The notes: generated by a model not told the origin, from the sequence alone. A stretch of DNA of 64,000 bases from Flavobacterium sp. CBA20B-1 (GCF_028473145.1 NZ_CP092370.1:2108001-2172000); one strand, 5' to 3'; numbered from the stretch's first letter, positions 52,845 to 62,398 are shown. A program made the numbers and translations.

Positions 52845-53859
52845 CAAGAATTTTTTTATTGTTTTAGTATGCTTTAGTTCATTAATCCATGCACAAAATT
52901 TGAATGTGGATAGTAACAACTATGCCAGTATTAACTCTTACAATGGTATTGTAAAAACAAATGCCTATAAAGTTTGGCTCGATGGTAACGGCAATTTAAA
53001 CTTACCCACATGGAGGGTTTCTGTGCGCGTGAAACAACCAATTAGCAACGGAAGCCAGATTTTTCCTGCAGATAAAATCAGTTTGTTGCCCACCACCACC
53101 TACGGACAATTCAACGGAGGAACTGTGCCTACAATTACACAAATTGGCATGCCTTTGCAAACTTTTTTGCAACAAGGTCAGGAAGTTTTCTTAGTACCTC
53201 AATCACAAGCAGGTTTGTACAATGTGGCGGCAGGCGGAAATCCGTATTATAATTTGCACATTCCTTTTGATTTAAAGGTAGAAGGCGGGGCTTATCTTTC
53301 GCAATTCACTACTTGGTCTGAGTTTGTAATGGTTTTAGAATTTAGATTTTACGATCATAAAAATCAAGTTAAGGGCATACAAGAGCGGTATTACCGATTG
53401 CAAATCGCTACTTTGAGCGGCACACCACCAACACCAACCAATCAATTGGCTATCAAAATAGCTTCGAATGCGGTAAATGGTTTGGTAGAATTAAAAACAA
53501 AGCAAGATTATTTGCAAGGCGCAAATGCTATTTATGCAAATGGACTAATGGTGACTACAAATACCAACTATCAATTAAAAGTAGCTTCTTTGCAGCCGCA
53601 TTTTTTGTCGGTATCAAATAATACATTGCCTTTAAATACGATAAACTTGTCATTGGTTCCCACTTTAGGCAATCAAGCCTTGGTTTTTCCAGTTTCGTTA
53701 AGTGCAACTTCGCAAAAAATTGCGACAGGAGCATCAACTCAAGGGGCTCAAGTATATTTTGATATGATGTATGCCACCAAACCAAACGATATCAATTTAA
53801 TCAACGCAAAACCAGAACAATATACCACTACTTTGCAATACGAGATTGTTCCTCAGTAA
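52837..53859 (+). CDS. Two-domain tip-adhesin-like protein
   Basis: A 340-residue secreted protein (signal ends LIHAQ, residue 20). Residues 21-195 are a unique beta-rich domain. A Pro/Thr linker (GTPPTPTNQ, 195-203) leads to a second domain at about 203-340 that matches the pilins: VELKTKQDYLQGAN against VNLDYTTKQHYNDGV, TNTNYQLKVAS against STGGFEVKVKA, and the same last strand TTTLQYEIVPQ. This receptor-plus-pilin plan is that of tip adhesins such as FimH. The ligand is unknown. It overlaps the chaperone gene by 8 bp and precedes the barrel gene by 12 bp. Confidence 0.75.
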   Translation: MNSKNFFIVLVCFSSLIHAQNLNVDSNNYASINSYNGIVKTNAYKVWLDGNGNLNLPTWRVSVRVKQPISNGSQIFPADKISLLPTTTYGQFNGGTVPTITQIGMPLQTFLQQGQEVFLVPQSQAGLYNVAAGGNPYYNLHIPFDLKVEGGAYLSQFTTWSEFVMVLEFRFYDHKNQVKGIQERYYRLQIATLSGTPPTPTNQLAIKIASNAVNGLVELKTKQDYLQGANAIYANGLMVTTNTNYQLKVASLQPHFLSVSNNTLPLNTINLSLVPTLGNQALVFPVSLSATSQKIATGASTQGAQVYFDMMYATKPNDINLINAKPEQYTTTLQYEIVPQ

Positions 53860-53871
53860 AAAACAAAATTC

Positions 53872-56667
53872 ATGTTTCATTTCTTCCTAAAAAGGCTTTG
53901 GCTTTTGCTGTGCATGGTTGCTGCTTGCTGCGAATTGCAAGCACAGCAAATTGTGGAAATGCATGTTGAAACAACAGCTGCAAAGGGAAGAGCCAATATA
54001 ATTGACAGTACCATTGCTTTAAAAAACAGTTCTGAAAATCCGTTTAGCGGATTTATACAAATTACCACGCCGCAAGGTTTTAAAAGCATTTCAGGATCAG
54101 AAATAGCGGTGCAACTGCAACCCAATGAACAAGTTTATATCCCCTTAAAAATAATCAAAGGAAAAGCTGCAACAGCCGGAACAGCAGAAATTGTAGTAAC
54201 ACTTTTAGATAATAACAACCAATTAATTGCAACGAACAGCGTGGAAGAACACGTGGAAGAGAATAACACAATGAGTTTGCAAGCTGTTTCGCCCACTATT
54301 TTTCTAACCAATGCCAACGATTCACTATCGGTAAAAGTTCAGGTAAGCAATTTGGGCAACAAACCCCAACAGGTTTTTGTGGTTTTTAGTATTCCGCAAT
54401 TAACAAGTGAAAATAATTTTTTCGAGCAAACTGCTGTGATAGATGTTCGAAAAGATTCGGTATTTGATTTTAAATTTTGGGTAGAAAAATCACTTTTAGA
54501 AAAATCACAATTTACGGTAAACGTTGCAGCGATGCGCAGTTCAGAAAAAATATTGTTTGGAAACCTAGCTATAAATGTGCAAAATGTGTCGTCGGTAAAA
54601 CGCTATGAAGACACTCAAAGTGCAGCCTATTCGCGTTATTATCAAAAAAACACACTTACAACCAGCTATCGAACCAGTGGATCGAACAGCAATGTGTATC
54701 AATTAATGGGTTCAGGCGATGTGGATCTGCCTGCGGGTTATTTATCGGTAAACGGAAATATTTACAAAACCGATAGTCAAAACCAACCATTAATAAGCAA
54801 CACTTATTTGGCGTATCATTTAGAGCAGCATCAATTAAAAATAGGCAATTTAAGTCAGCCCATAGAGATGCCTTTGTTTGGACGAGGAATTCAATTAGAA
54901 ACAGCCAATAAAAATTTAAACAACCGTTTTGTGGCAGGATTTATCGATGAAAATTTTAATTTAATCGAGCAAGATGCCTTTTTAAAGCGAGGTTTTGGTG
55001 TGTTTGCCTTGGGAACGTTTGGAGCCAACAATCCATCCAATCAAAAAAGTTTTAATTATGTTTTTAAGGAAGATAAAATAGAGGCTGCAACCCATCAGGT
55101 GTTTGGTGTGGAAAAAGCGCAGTTTATCAACAATAATTGGAGTCTTCGGTTGAAAGCCCACGGAGGTTTTAGTAGTTACAACCGCATCAATAAAAAGCAA
55201 CCTTCGTTTGCGTTTGAAACGCAGTATAGTGGTTCCATAAACAATATCCGCTTGTCTGGAAATTACTATGTTAGTAGTGATTATTTTCCGGGAAATAGGA
55301 GAGGAGTGGTGCAAGTACAACAAAATTTCATGAAAAACCTAAAGCGCGAACGCACTGTTTTTGCCAATATTTTTTATGCCAATTTTGCTCCGGAATCTTT
55401 CACGTATCAATTCAATATGCAAACAACCACTTTTCGTTTGGATACGGGCCTTACCCTTCCGCGCGCAAAATCAATCGGGAAAAGCTTTGGTTTTCAATAT
55501 TATAAAGAAACAAGCGATGCGTTTGCCTGGCTTGTGCCTAATGGTTTTTTGGCGATGGATGCTTTTCGCCTTACGCAGCATTTTAATTGGTTGAGTCCCA
55601 ATCAAAAACACTCCATTATTTTGGGGATTGAAGAAGGTTTGCTAAAAATGTCTGAGAAAGCAAAGATGTATCCGCAGTTTAAGCTGAATAGTATTTACAG
55701 TTTCAAAGGTTTTAATGCCAGCGCAACTTATCAGCAAGGCAGCTTTTTTCTGTCTGAATACACCTCATTACTAGCATTAAACAAAAATCAAAACGATTTC
55801 AAACGATTGTCCATTGCGGTTGCAACCGATCATAAATTCTTTTCCAACAAATTGCTGCTGAGAAGTGGCATGGCTTATTTGAATGATTTCGTTTCGGGCG
55901 AAACACCTTCAGCTTTCCTAAACATGAATTATGCTCCAACGGATTTGTATCGGTTCTTTTTAAATTCGTCATGGTTCCGTTACAGCAAAAACACTTTTTT
56001 TCAAACCAACACCCAATTTATTGTAGAAGCTGGGTTTAGTATGAATTTAGGTGGAAAAGCAGCTTCGGCAGGTAGAAAAGGAACACTTACCGCACATGTT
56101 TTTTACGATAAAAACAGTAATAATATATTTGATGAAGATGATGAGTCGGCACCTGATTTTTTAGTTACTATTAACAAAACAACTTTTAAAACCAATGCCA
56201 ATGGAATCATTCAATACAAAAGTATTCCTTTTGGAACCTATAATTTGCAAGCTGTTTTTCAGAACGGATGGTTTGCCGAAAGCACCAATTGTGTCATCAA
56301 TAATTACAGCAATGAAGTGGCTATACCCTTGCAACAAAACGGCACCTTAAAAGGAAAAATCAAGTATCAATACGATGAAAAATTGGTTAAAAATTTCGAT
56401 TTAAAAAACGGAGGAATTATATGCATCATCACCAAAAATGGTCAGTTTATACAAAGAGTTGTTACCAATGACGAAGCAGATTTTGTAGCATTTTTGCCTA
56501 CAGGAAATTATGAAGTTACCATAGATACCCACACTTTACCGGAACATACTTTTTGCAAGGAAGTAACTCAAAGTGTTCAAATTCAGTCTGGTGCGATAAC
56601 AACCATACCCGATTTTGTGATACAAGTACAACAAAAACAAGTAAAAGTGAAAAAGTTTGGCGGGTAA
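53872..56667 (+). CDS. Usher-like outer-membrane barrel protein
   Basis: A 931-residue protein. After the signal (ends ELQAQ) come two Ig-like domains (about 25-125 and 138-240), then about 480 residues of alternating barrel-type strands (from SAAYSRYYQKNTLTTSY to NTQFIVEAGFSMNLGG), and two C-terminal small beta domains: a SdrD/CNA-B-like one (GTLTAHVFYDKNSNNIFDEDDE, about 745-825) with calcium-type Asp/Asn repeats, and another to the end. A large barrel with C-terminal Ig-like domains next to a chaperone fits a fimbrial usher, but classic PapC motifs are not seen. It is the last gene of the locus. Confidence 0.7.
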   Translation: MFHFFLKRLWLLLCMVAACCELQAQQIVEMHVETTAAKGRANIIDSTIALKNSSENPFSGFIQITTPQGFKSISGSEIAVQLQPNEQVYIPLKIIKGKAATAGTAEIVVTLLDNNNQLIATNSVEEHVEENNTMSLQAVSPTIFLTNANDSLSVKVQVSNLGNKPQQVFVVFSIPQLTSENNFFEQTAVIDVRKDSVFDFKFWVEKSLLEKSQFTVNVAAMRSSEKILFGNLAINVQNVSSVKRYEDTQSAAYSRYYQKNTLTTSYRTSGSNSNVYQLMGSGDVDLPAGYLSVNGNIYKTDSQNQPLISNTYLAYHLEQHQLKIGNLSQPIEMPLFGRGIQLETANKNLNNRFVAGFIDENFNLIEQDAFLKRGFGVFALGTFGANNPSNQKSFNYVFKEDKIEAATHQVFGVEKAQFINNNWSLRLKAHGGFSSYNRINKKQPSFAFETQYSGSINNIRLSGNYYVSSDYFPGNRRGVVQVQQNFMKNLKRERTVFANIFYANFAPESFTYQFNMQTTTFRLDTGLTLPRAKSIGKSFGFQYYKETSDAFAWLVPNGFLAMDAFRLTQHFNWLSPNQKHSIILGIEEGLLKMSEKAKMYPQFKLNSIYSFKGFNASATYQQGSFFLSEYTSLLALNKNQNDFKRLSIAVATDHKFFSNKLLLRSGMAYLNDFVSGETPSAFLNMNYAPTDLYRFFLNSSWFRYSKNTFFQTNTQFIVEAGFSMNLGGKAASAGRKGTLTAHVFYDKNSNNIFDEDDESAPDFLVTINKTTFKTNANGIIQYKSIPFGTYNLQAVFQNGWFAESTNCVINNYSNEVAIPLQQNGTLKGKIKYQYDEKLVKNFDLKNGGIICIITKNGQFIQRVVTNDEADFVAFLPTGNYEVTIDTHTLPEHTFCKEVTQSVQIQSGAITTIPDFVIQVQQKQVKVKKFGG

Positions 56668-56680
56668 ATACTTTGTAATT

Positions 56681-57829
56681 TTACTTTTTATGAATCAATC
56701 GGGTTAATTTAATGGATAAATCAGTAAGAATAATTTTAGCGTTTCCGTTGCGTTCAATATGGTAAATAGCATCTTCGATTTCTTTGTAGATGTCTAAAAT
56801 ATTATTTTCGTTTACAAAAGGGGCAAAATTCTGCAAGTTAAATCCCTCCACCTTGGGCTGCATATACACTAGTTTCGGTGTGCTGTAATTCAGTAATAAC
56901 GCCTGACGAAAAAGTTCCATACAATGGTTTAAAAACTGTTTTTGTTTTTCTCTGCCAATAGCCGAAATTTCATCGCTCCATTTTATTAAATCGTTTACAA
57001 CACGTGCGTTTTTGTTTGCTCTAAAAGCTGCTCGTACCCAAGTGACAAACCATTCATCAAAAGGATATTCGCTAGTGATATTGTACCGCAATTTTAGTGC
57101 TTTGTTATAATTGCCTTGTGCTTCTTTAGCAATTCCGTAAGCATCTGCTTCATCGCAATTTTCTCTATCAATAAGTGCTTGAAAAATTTCTTGTTCGTTC
57201 AAAGCAGTAAAATGCAGAACCTGGCAACGAGACACAATGGTTTGCAACAACGCTTTTTCATCTTCTGCGATTAATAGAAAAATAGTTTTTTCGGTTGGCT
57301 CTTCTAATATTTTTAGCAGTTTGTTTGCGGTTTCAGTATTCATTTTTTCTGCCATCCACACAATCATTACTTTATAACCACCTTCAAAAGGTTTTAAAGC
57401 TAATTTTTTTAGAATACTTGCCGCTTCGTGTACCGAAATGTTTCCTTGTTTTTTCTGAATACCAATAGCTTCATACCAATCATTTACCGAACCATATAGG
57501 TTTTGTTTGATAAAATCATTCCACACAGTTAAAAAATCGCTACTCACAGGTGTAGATTTTACGCTATCGGTTGTTGCAACAGGATACACAAAGTGCAAAT
57601 CGGGATGTTGCAAATGGTCAAACTTTAAATTGCAAGCAGTTGCTCCTCCTTCGTTTTCATTTCCTTGATTATTGCAAATAATGTATTGGGCATAAGCAAT
57701 TGCCATTGCCAAAGTGCCGCTTCCTTCGGGACCAATAAAAAGTTGGGCATGAGGAATTCTGCCTTTTTGTACACTATTCGTTAAATGGTTTTTTAAATGG
57801 TTTTGACCAACGATTTCAGAAAATTTCAT
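56681..57829 (-). CDS. holB: DNA polymerase III subunit delta'
   Basis: A 382-residue AAA+ clamp-loader subunit. FSEIVGQNHLKNHLTNSVQKGRIPHAQLFIGPEGSGT is the family start; the P-loop lacks its Lys (GSGT), as expected of delta', which does not hydrolyse ATP. VMIVWMAEKMNTETANKLLKILEEP and RCQVLHF are typical sensor regions. It helps load the sliding clamp. The -7 box at 57834-57841 lies only 4 bp before the ATG, so the transcript may be leaderless. Confidence 0.9.
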   Translation of the reverse strand: MKFSEIVGQNHLKNHLTNSVQKGRIPHAQLFIGPEGSGTLAMAIAYAQYIICNNQGNENEGGATACNLKFDHLQHPDLHFVYPVATTDSVKSTPVSSDFLTVWNDFIKQNLYGSVNDWYEAIGIQKKQGNISVHEAASILKKLALKPFEGGYKVMIVWMAEKMNTETANKLLKILEEPTEKTIFLLIAEDEKALLQTIVSRCQVLHFTALNEQEIFQALIDRENCDEADAYGIAKEAQGNYNKALKLRYNITSEYPFDEWFVTWVRAAFRANKNARVVNDLIKWSDEISAIGREKQKQFLNHCMELFRQALLLNYSTPKLVYMQPKVEGFNLQNFAPFVNENNILDIYKEIEDAIYHIERNGNAKIILTDLSIKLTRLIHKK

Positions 57830-57833
57830 ACCG

Positions 57834-57841
57834 CAAAAATA
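57834..57841 (-). promoter_or_regulatory. -7 box TATTTTTG next to the holB start
   Basis: A perfect minus-strand TAnnTTTG box whose last base is only 4 bp from the holB ATG. Transcription would start at or just before the start codon. Confidence 0.6.
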
Positions 57842-57904
57842 GGATTATTAAATATATTGGAGGAATAATTTTATTTTTTCATTGTTTTCTTCAATCAAGT
57901 GCTA

Positions 57905-58321
57905 CTAAAAATCCCCAATATTTGCTTTTATCGGAATCACTAAAAACTGCTTTTTATACGCATTGTCTTCTGTGGCAACATTCCAACGGGTTGATGCAAT
58001 TACACGAACCGCTTCTTTATAAAAACTGTTTTCTGCCGAAATTTCTTTAGATGAAAATTCAAATGCTTTTCCGTCTTCGCTCACTGCAAAAACAACATAA
58101 AACACAAAGTAAGGCTTCTTTTTTGCCGCATTGGGTATATCTTCCTTTTTTACGTTGTTGTAGTTAAAATTATTGTTTACGTAATAGTACAGATCTTCGG
58201 TATTTCCGCCGGCATAATTGGCATCTTTAACAACCGGTTTGATAGGAAAAACCAAGGTGTCTTGAGCAAATGCCGATAAATTACTAAAAACTAAAAATAA
58301 TAAAATGCTTAAATTTCTCAT
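57905..58321 (-). CDS. Secreted TonB-C-like protein
   Basis: A 138-residue protein with a signal peptide (ends SAFAQ). The C-terminal half (FVFYVVFAVSEDGKAFEFSSKEIS... AVRVIASTRWNVATEDN) follows the pattern of the TonB C-terminal/DUF fold in Bacteroidota, without a TonB membrane anchor. It overlaps mfd by 4 bp (ATGA), so it is on the mfd transcript. Function unknown. Confidence 0.68.
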   Translation of the reverse strand: MRNLSILLFLVFSNLSAFAQDTLVFPIKPVVKDANYAGGNTEDLYYYVNNNFNYNNVKKEDIPNAAKKKPYFVFYVVFAVSEDGKAFEFSSKEISAENSFYKEAVRVIASTRWNVATEDNAYKKQFLVIPIKANIGDF

Positions 58322-61300
58322 AACTGCTGTAGTTTTTGAAGGTTCTCTAACGCTTTACTGATTGATTTTATATGATCGAACGTTAATAGCAATCGCAAGC
58401 CGTTTTTGGTTTGTTTTTCTTTTAACGTTGCCAATTTTGGATACAACTGAATAAACTGTAACACTTTGCGGAATTGTGCCGATTGATAATACATGGACTG
58501 TTGGTCGCTTACAAAATAACCAATCATTTTGCCTTGTTTTAATACCAATTTCTCAATTCCGGCTTTTGATGCGATCCATTTGATACGAACCGAATCTAAC
58601 AAGTTTACTACTTGTTTGGGCAACGCCCCAAAACGGTCGATCAATTTGTTTTGAAAAGCGATTAATTCGTCTTCGGTTTTCAACGTTGCCAATTCATTAT
58701 ACAACGTTAATCGTTCGGAAACATTGTTGATGTATTCATCGGGAAACAAAATCTCGAAATCAGATTCTATCACAATATCTTTTACAAATTCTTTAGTATC
58801 GATATTTTGTTCTTCTTCATATAAATCTTTAAACTCGTTTTCTTTCAGCTCATCAATGGCTTCGTTCATGATTTTCTGATAGGTTTCAAAACCAATTTCA
58901 TTAATAAAACCGCTTTGTTCGCCACCCAAAATATCACCTGCACCACGAATTTCTAAATCTTTCATGGCGATATTAAATCCGCTGCCTAAATCGCTGAATT
59001 GTTCCAATGCCGAAATTCGTTTACGTGCTTCTTCGGTCATTACACTGTAAGGCGGCGTGATAAAATAGCAAAACGCCTTTTTATTGCTTCGCCCAACTCT
59101 ACCGCGCATTTGGTGTAAATCGCTCAATCCGAAATTGTTGGCGTTGTTAATGAAAATGGTGTTTGCATTAGGAACATCCAATCCACTTTCAATAATCGTT
59201 GTTGCAACCAAAACATCAAATTCGCCTTCCATGAACGATAAAAGCAGATCTTCTAACTTTTTCCCTTCCATTTGTCCGTGACCGATTCCCACTTTTGCAT
59301 TTGGAACCAAACGTTGAATCATTCCTGCGACTTCCTTAATATTTTCAATTCTATTATTGATAAAATAAACCTGCCCGCCTCGTTCAATTTCGTACGCAAT
59401 GGCATCACGAATAACCTCCTCGTTGAACCCAATCACATTTGTTTCGATTGGATAACGGTTTGGAGGCGGCGTGGTAATTACCGATAAATCGCGCGCTGCC
59501 ATTAACGAAAACTGTAAGGTTCTCGGGATAGGTGTTGCGGTAAGCGTTAAAGTATCGATATTCTCACCTATGGTCTTTAGCTTGTCTTTTACGGCAACTC
59601 CGAATTTTTGTTCTTCATCAATCACCAATAATCCCAAATCTTTAAAAACCACGTTTTTATTGACTAACTGATGCGTTCCTATTAAAATATCAATTTTGCC
59701 TTCTGCCAATTCTTTCAAGGTTTCGGCTTTTTGCTTAGCCGTTTTAAATCGATTTAAATACGCAACTTTAACCGGCATATCCTTTAAACGCTCGGTAAAC
59801 GTTTTATAATGCTGAAATGCCAATATGGTTGTCGGCACCAAAACTGCGACCTGCTTGCCATTATCGACCATTTTAAAGGCAGCGCGAATGGCAACTTCGG
59901 TTTTACCAAAGCCCACATCGCCACAAACCAAACGATCCATTGGGCGGCTGTTCTCCATATCCGCCTTCACTTCAATGGTTGATTTTAACTGATCGGGCGT
60001 GTCTTCGTAAATAAACGAACTTTCTAATTCTGCCTGCAAATAACTGTCGGGTGCACACGCAAATCCTTTCTCTAATCGGCGTTTTGCGTACAGTTTTATA
60101 AGGTTAAACGCAATGTGTTTTACACGCGCTTTTGTTTTTTGTTTTAAGGCTTTCCAAGCACCCGATCCAATTTTGTAGATCTTTGGCGGCGCGCCTTCTT
60201 TGCCGTTGTATTTTGATATTTTATGCAACGAGTGTATCGAAACATACACAATATCGTTATCGGCATAAACCAATTTTATGGCTTCCTGTTTCTTGCCTTC
60301 CACATCAATTTTCTGCAAACCGCCAAACTTTCCAATTCCGTGGTCAATATGCGTTACATAATCGCCCACAGAAAGCGTGGTAAGCTCTTTCAGCGTAATG
60401 GTTTGCTTTTTGGTGTAACCGTTTTTTATGCTGAATTTATGGTAGCGTTCAAAAATTTGATGATCGGTATAACACGCAATCTGGTTTTCTTTATCGATAA
60501 AACCTTGGAACAACGGCATTACAACAGTTTTGTATTGCTGAATGCTTTTGTTTTGATCTTTTAAGCTCGAAAAAATCTCCTCGAAACGTTTGCTTTGCGA
60601 TTCACTGGAACAATACAGGTAATTGGTGTATCCGTTTTCAGTGTTTTGATTTAGGTTTTCAATCAATAAATCGAACTGTTTATTGAACGAAGGTTGCGGA
60701 TTGAAATGAAAATCGACCGAAAAATTGGGTGTAAAAAAGGTTTGCTGCGCCAGTTCAACTACTGAAAAATCATCGGCCTTTTGAAGGAATTCTGTCGCTG
60801 GCAAAAACATTTGTTCAGGCGAAAGATGTTGAACATCTTTACTTAATTTATCAAAAGCTTCGGTTGCTTTCTGAAACATTTTGGTAAGTTGTTCTTTTAC
60901 CAAAATGGTGTTTTGAAGAAACAAAACCGTATTAGGACTGATGTAATTCAAGAAGCTTTCCCGGTTTTCCTGTAAAAATTTATTTTCTACATTCGGGATA
61001 ATCGTAATTTTTTTATTGGTTTCGATGGAAAGCTGCGTTTCCACATCAAAAGTACGGATACTGTCAATTTCATTTCCGAAAAATTCAATTCGATAAGGGT
61101 TTTCGTTCGAAAAAGAAAATACATCGATGATTCCGCCACGAACTGAAAATTCGCCCGGTTCCGAAACAAAATCAACACGTTTAAAATTGTATTCAAACAA
61201 AACCTCGTTCACAAAATCGATCGTCATTTTATCGTTAACAGCGATTTTCAAAGTGTTTTTATCCAATTGTTTGCGCGTAACCACTTTTTCAAACAAAGCA

Positions 61301-61668
61301 TCGGTGTAAGAAACAATTACAACCGGTTTTTTTCGTGCATTTAATCGGTTTAAAACCTCGGCACGCAACAACACATTGGCATTATCAGTTTCTTCGATTT
61401 GATATGGTCTGCGGTACGATCCCGGATAAAACAGCACATAATCTTTTGAAATTAAATTTTCCAAATCATTCAAATAATAAGCCGCTTCTTCTTTATCATT
61501 AAAAATCAATAAAAAGTGCTGATCAGATTCTTTAAACAATGCCTGAATTTGAAACGACAATGCCGAGCCAATAAACCCTTTTGCATGAATTTTATTACCT
61601 AATTTGTTAAACTGCTGTTGCAGTTGTTGCGTTTTGGTTGCTTGTTCAAATACTTTTTTAATACTCAT
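58318..61668 (-). CDS. mfd: Transcription-repair coupling factor
   Basis: A 1116-residue helicase-like motor that removes RNA polymerase stalled at lesions and recruits UvrA. It has an N-terminal UvrB-like part, a polymerase-binding CarD/RID domain in the middle (LSVGDYVTHIDHGIGKFGGLQKI), then helicase motifs: Walker A GDVGFGKTEVA, LVIDEEQKFG, TLTATPIPRTL, IESGLDVPNANT and QMRGRVGRS. The C-terminal TRCF domain follows. Its ATG overlaps the stop of the upstream lipoprotein (TAATG). Confidence 0.97.
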   Translation of the reverse strand: MSIKKVFEQATKTQQLQQQFNKLGNKIHAKGFIGSALSFQIQALFKESDQHFLLIFNDKEEAAYYLNDLENLISKDYVLFYPGSYRRPYQIEETDNANVLLRAEVLNRLNARKKPVVIVSYTDALFEKVVTRKQLDKNTLKIAVNDKMTIDFVNEVLFEYNFKRVDFVSEPGEFSVRGGIIDVFSFSNENPYRIEFFGNEIDSIRTFDVETQLSIETNKKITIIPNVENKFLQENRESFLNYISPNTVLFLQNTILVKEQLTKMFQKATEAFDKLSKDVQHLSPEQMFLPATEFLQKADDFSVVELAQQTFFTPNFSVDFHFNPQPSFNKQFDLLIENLNQNTENGYTNYLYCSSESQSKRFEEIFSSLKDQNKSIQQYKTVVMPLFQGFIDKENQIACYTDHQIFERYHKFSIKNGYTKKQTITLKELTTLSVGDYVTHIDHGIGKFGGLQKIDVEGKKQEAIKLVYADNDIVYVSIHSLHKISKYNGKEGAPPKIYKIGSGAWKALKQKTKARVKHIAFNLIKLYAKRRLEKGFACAPDSYLQAELESSFIYEDTPDQLKSTIEVKADMENSRPMDRLVCGDVGFGKTEVAIRAAFKMVDNGKQVAVLVPTTILAFQHYKTFTERLKDMPVKVAYLNRFKTAKQKAETLKELAEGKIDILIGTHQLVNKNVVFKDLGLLVIDEEQKFGVAVKDKLKTIGENIDTLTLTATPIPRTLQFSLMAARDLSVITTPPPNRYPIETNVIGFNEEVIRDAIAYEIERGGQVYFINNRIENIKEVAGMIQRLVPNAKVGIGHGQMEGKKLEDLLLSFMEGEFDVLVATTIIESGLDVPNANTIFINNANNFGLSDLHQMRGRVGRSNKKAFCYFITPPYSVMTEEARKRISALEQFSDLGSGFNIAMKDLEIRGAGDILGGEQSGFINEIGFETYQKIMNEAIDELKENEFKDLYEEEQNIDTKEFVKDIVIESDFEILFPDEYINNVSERLTLYNELATLKTEDELIAFQNKLIDRFGALPKQVVNLLDSVRIKWIASKAGIEKLVLKQGKMIGYFVSDQQSMYYQSAQFRKVLQFIQLYPKLATLKEKQTKNGLRLLLTFDHIKSISKALENLQKLQQL

Positions 61669-62246
61669 TATTCTTGTGGTAAGGCATTTAAAGTGGCACG
61701 TTTAATAGTGTCTAATGGTTGAATAAGTTGCTCTTCGCCCGATTCTTTTGGAATTTTTGCTTTTATTTCAAATTCATTGAATTGATACAAAATAGAATTG
61801 GTGTTTTTTTGAATATTAGCAAGTAAATGAATGATTTCTTTACTGTTTAAAGGTTCCAATTCTAGTAACATATCCAAATTTTGAATATTGGTTTCAAGCA
61901 ATGCCATACGTGCTTTCGTTTCCGGTCTGTTGTAAATTTCGGGTATGTTTTTTTTCAAAACAGCCGATTTTTCAACCAAAGCGTTGGCTTTTCGTGTTAA
62001 ATTTGCCAAACTGGCATTGGGCGTAATGGTGAGTTCATTCACATAGTTACGCCAATCTTCCCAACTATTTAATTTAGAATTAACCGCAGGGTTTGTAGCC
62101 GCGACGGTAAATTTCCATTTTTGGTGTATATTTTTAACCATAGAATCTTGCGAAATCTTGCTGGTTGTATTTGGTGCTACAACAACCTCTTTTTTACAAC
62201 TAATGGTAGCCGTTGCAAGCAGTATTAAAACAAATATATATTTCAT
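61668..62246 (-). CDS. Lipoprotein upstream of mfd
   Basis: A 192-residue lipoprotein (LILLATATISC, Cys 17). The mature part is mostly helical, with Ala, Leu, Glu and Asn (NLTRKANALVEKSAVLKKNIPEIYNRPETKARMALLETNIQNLDMLLE). I do not recognise a family. It is coupled to mfd by a 1-base stop/start overlap, so the two are co-transcribed, and a TAATTTTG box precedes it at 62271-62278. Confidence 0.72.
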   Translation of the reverse strand: MKYIFVLILLATATISCKKEVVVAPNTTSKISQDSMVKNIHQKWKFTVAATNPAVNSKLNSWEDWRNYVNELTITPNASLANLTRKANALVEKSAVLKKNIPEIYNRPETKARMALLETNIQNLDMLLELEPLNSKEIIHLLANIQKNTNSILYQFNEFEIKAKIPKESGEEQLIQPLDTIKRATLNALPQE

Positions 62247-62270
62247 AAAAATGTTCTGTAAATCAAACTA

Positions 62271-62278
62271 CAAAATTA
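62271..62278 (-). promoter_or_regulatory. -7 box TAATTTTG for the lipoprotein-mfd operon
   Basis: A perfect minus-strand TAnnTTTG box 24 bp before the lipoprotein start. Confidence 0.6.
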
Positions 62279-62362
62279 CTAATATTGGCGGAACGAATTC
62301 GTTTAAAAAACAAATATTAGGGTGCTTTTGAGGAATTTTTGCAAAAGATTAAAAAAAAATAG

Positions 62363-62383
62363 TTACAAAGGCTATCTTTGTAA
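62363..62383 (+). promoter_or_regulatory. tdh promoter with overlapping palindrome
   Basis: TATCTTTG (62373-62380) lies inside the inverted repeat TTACAAAG-N5-CTTTGTAA (62363-62370 and 62376-62383). A repressor bound there would block the -7 box. Confidence 0.55.
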
Positions 62384-62398
62384 AAGAAATTAAACAAC

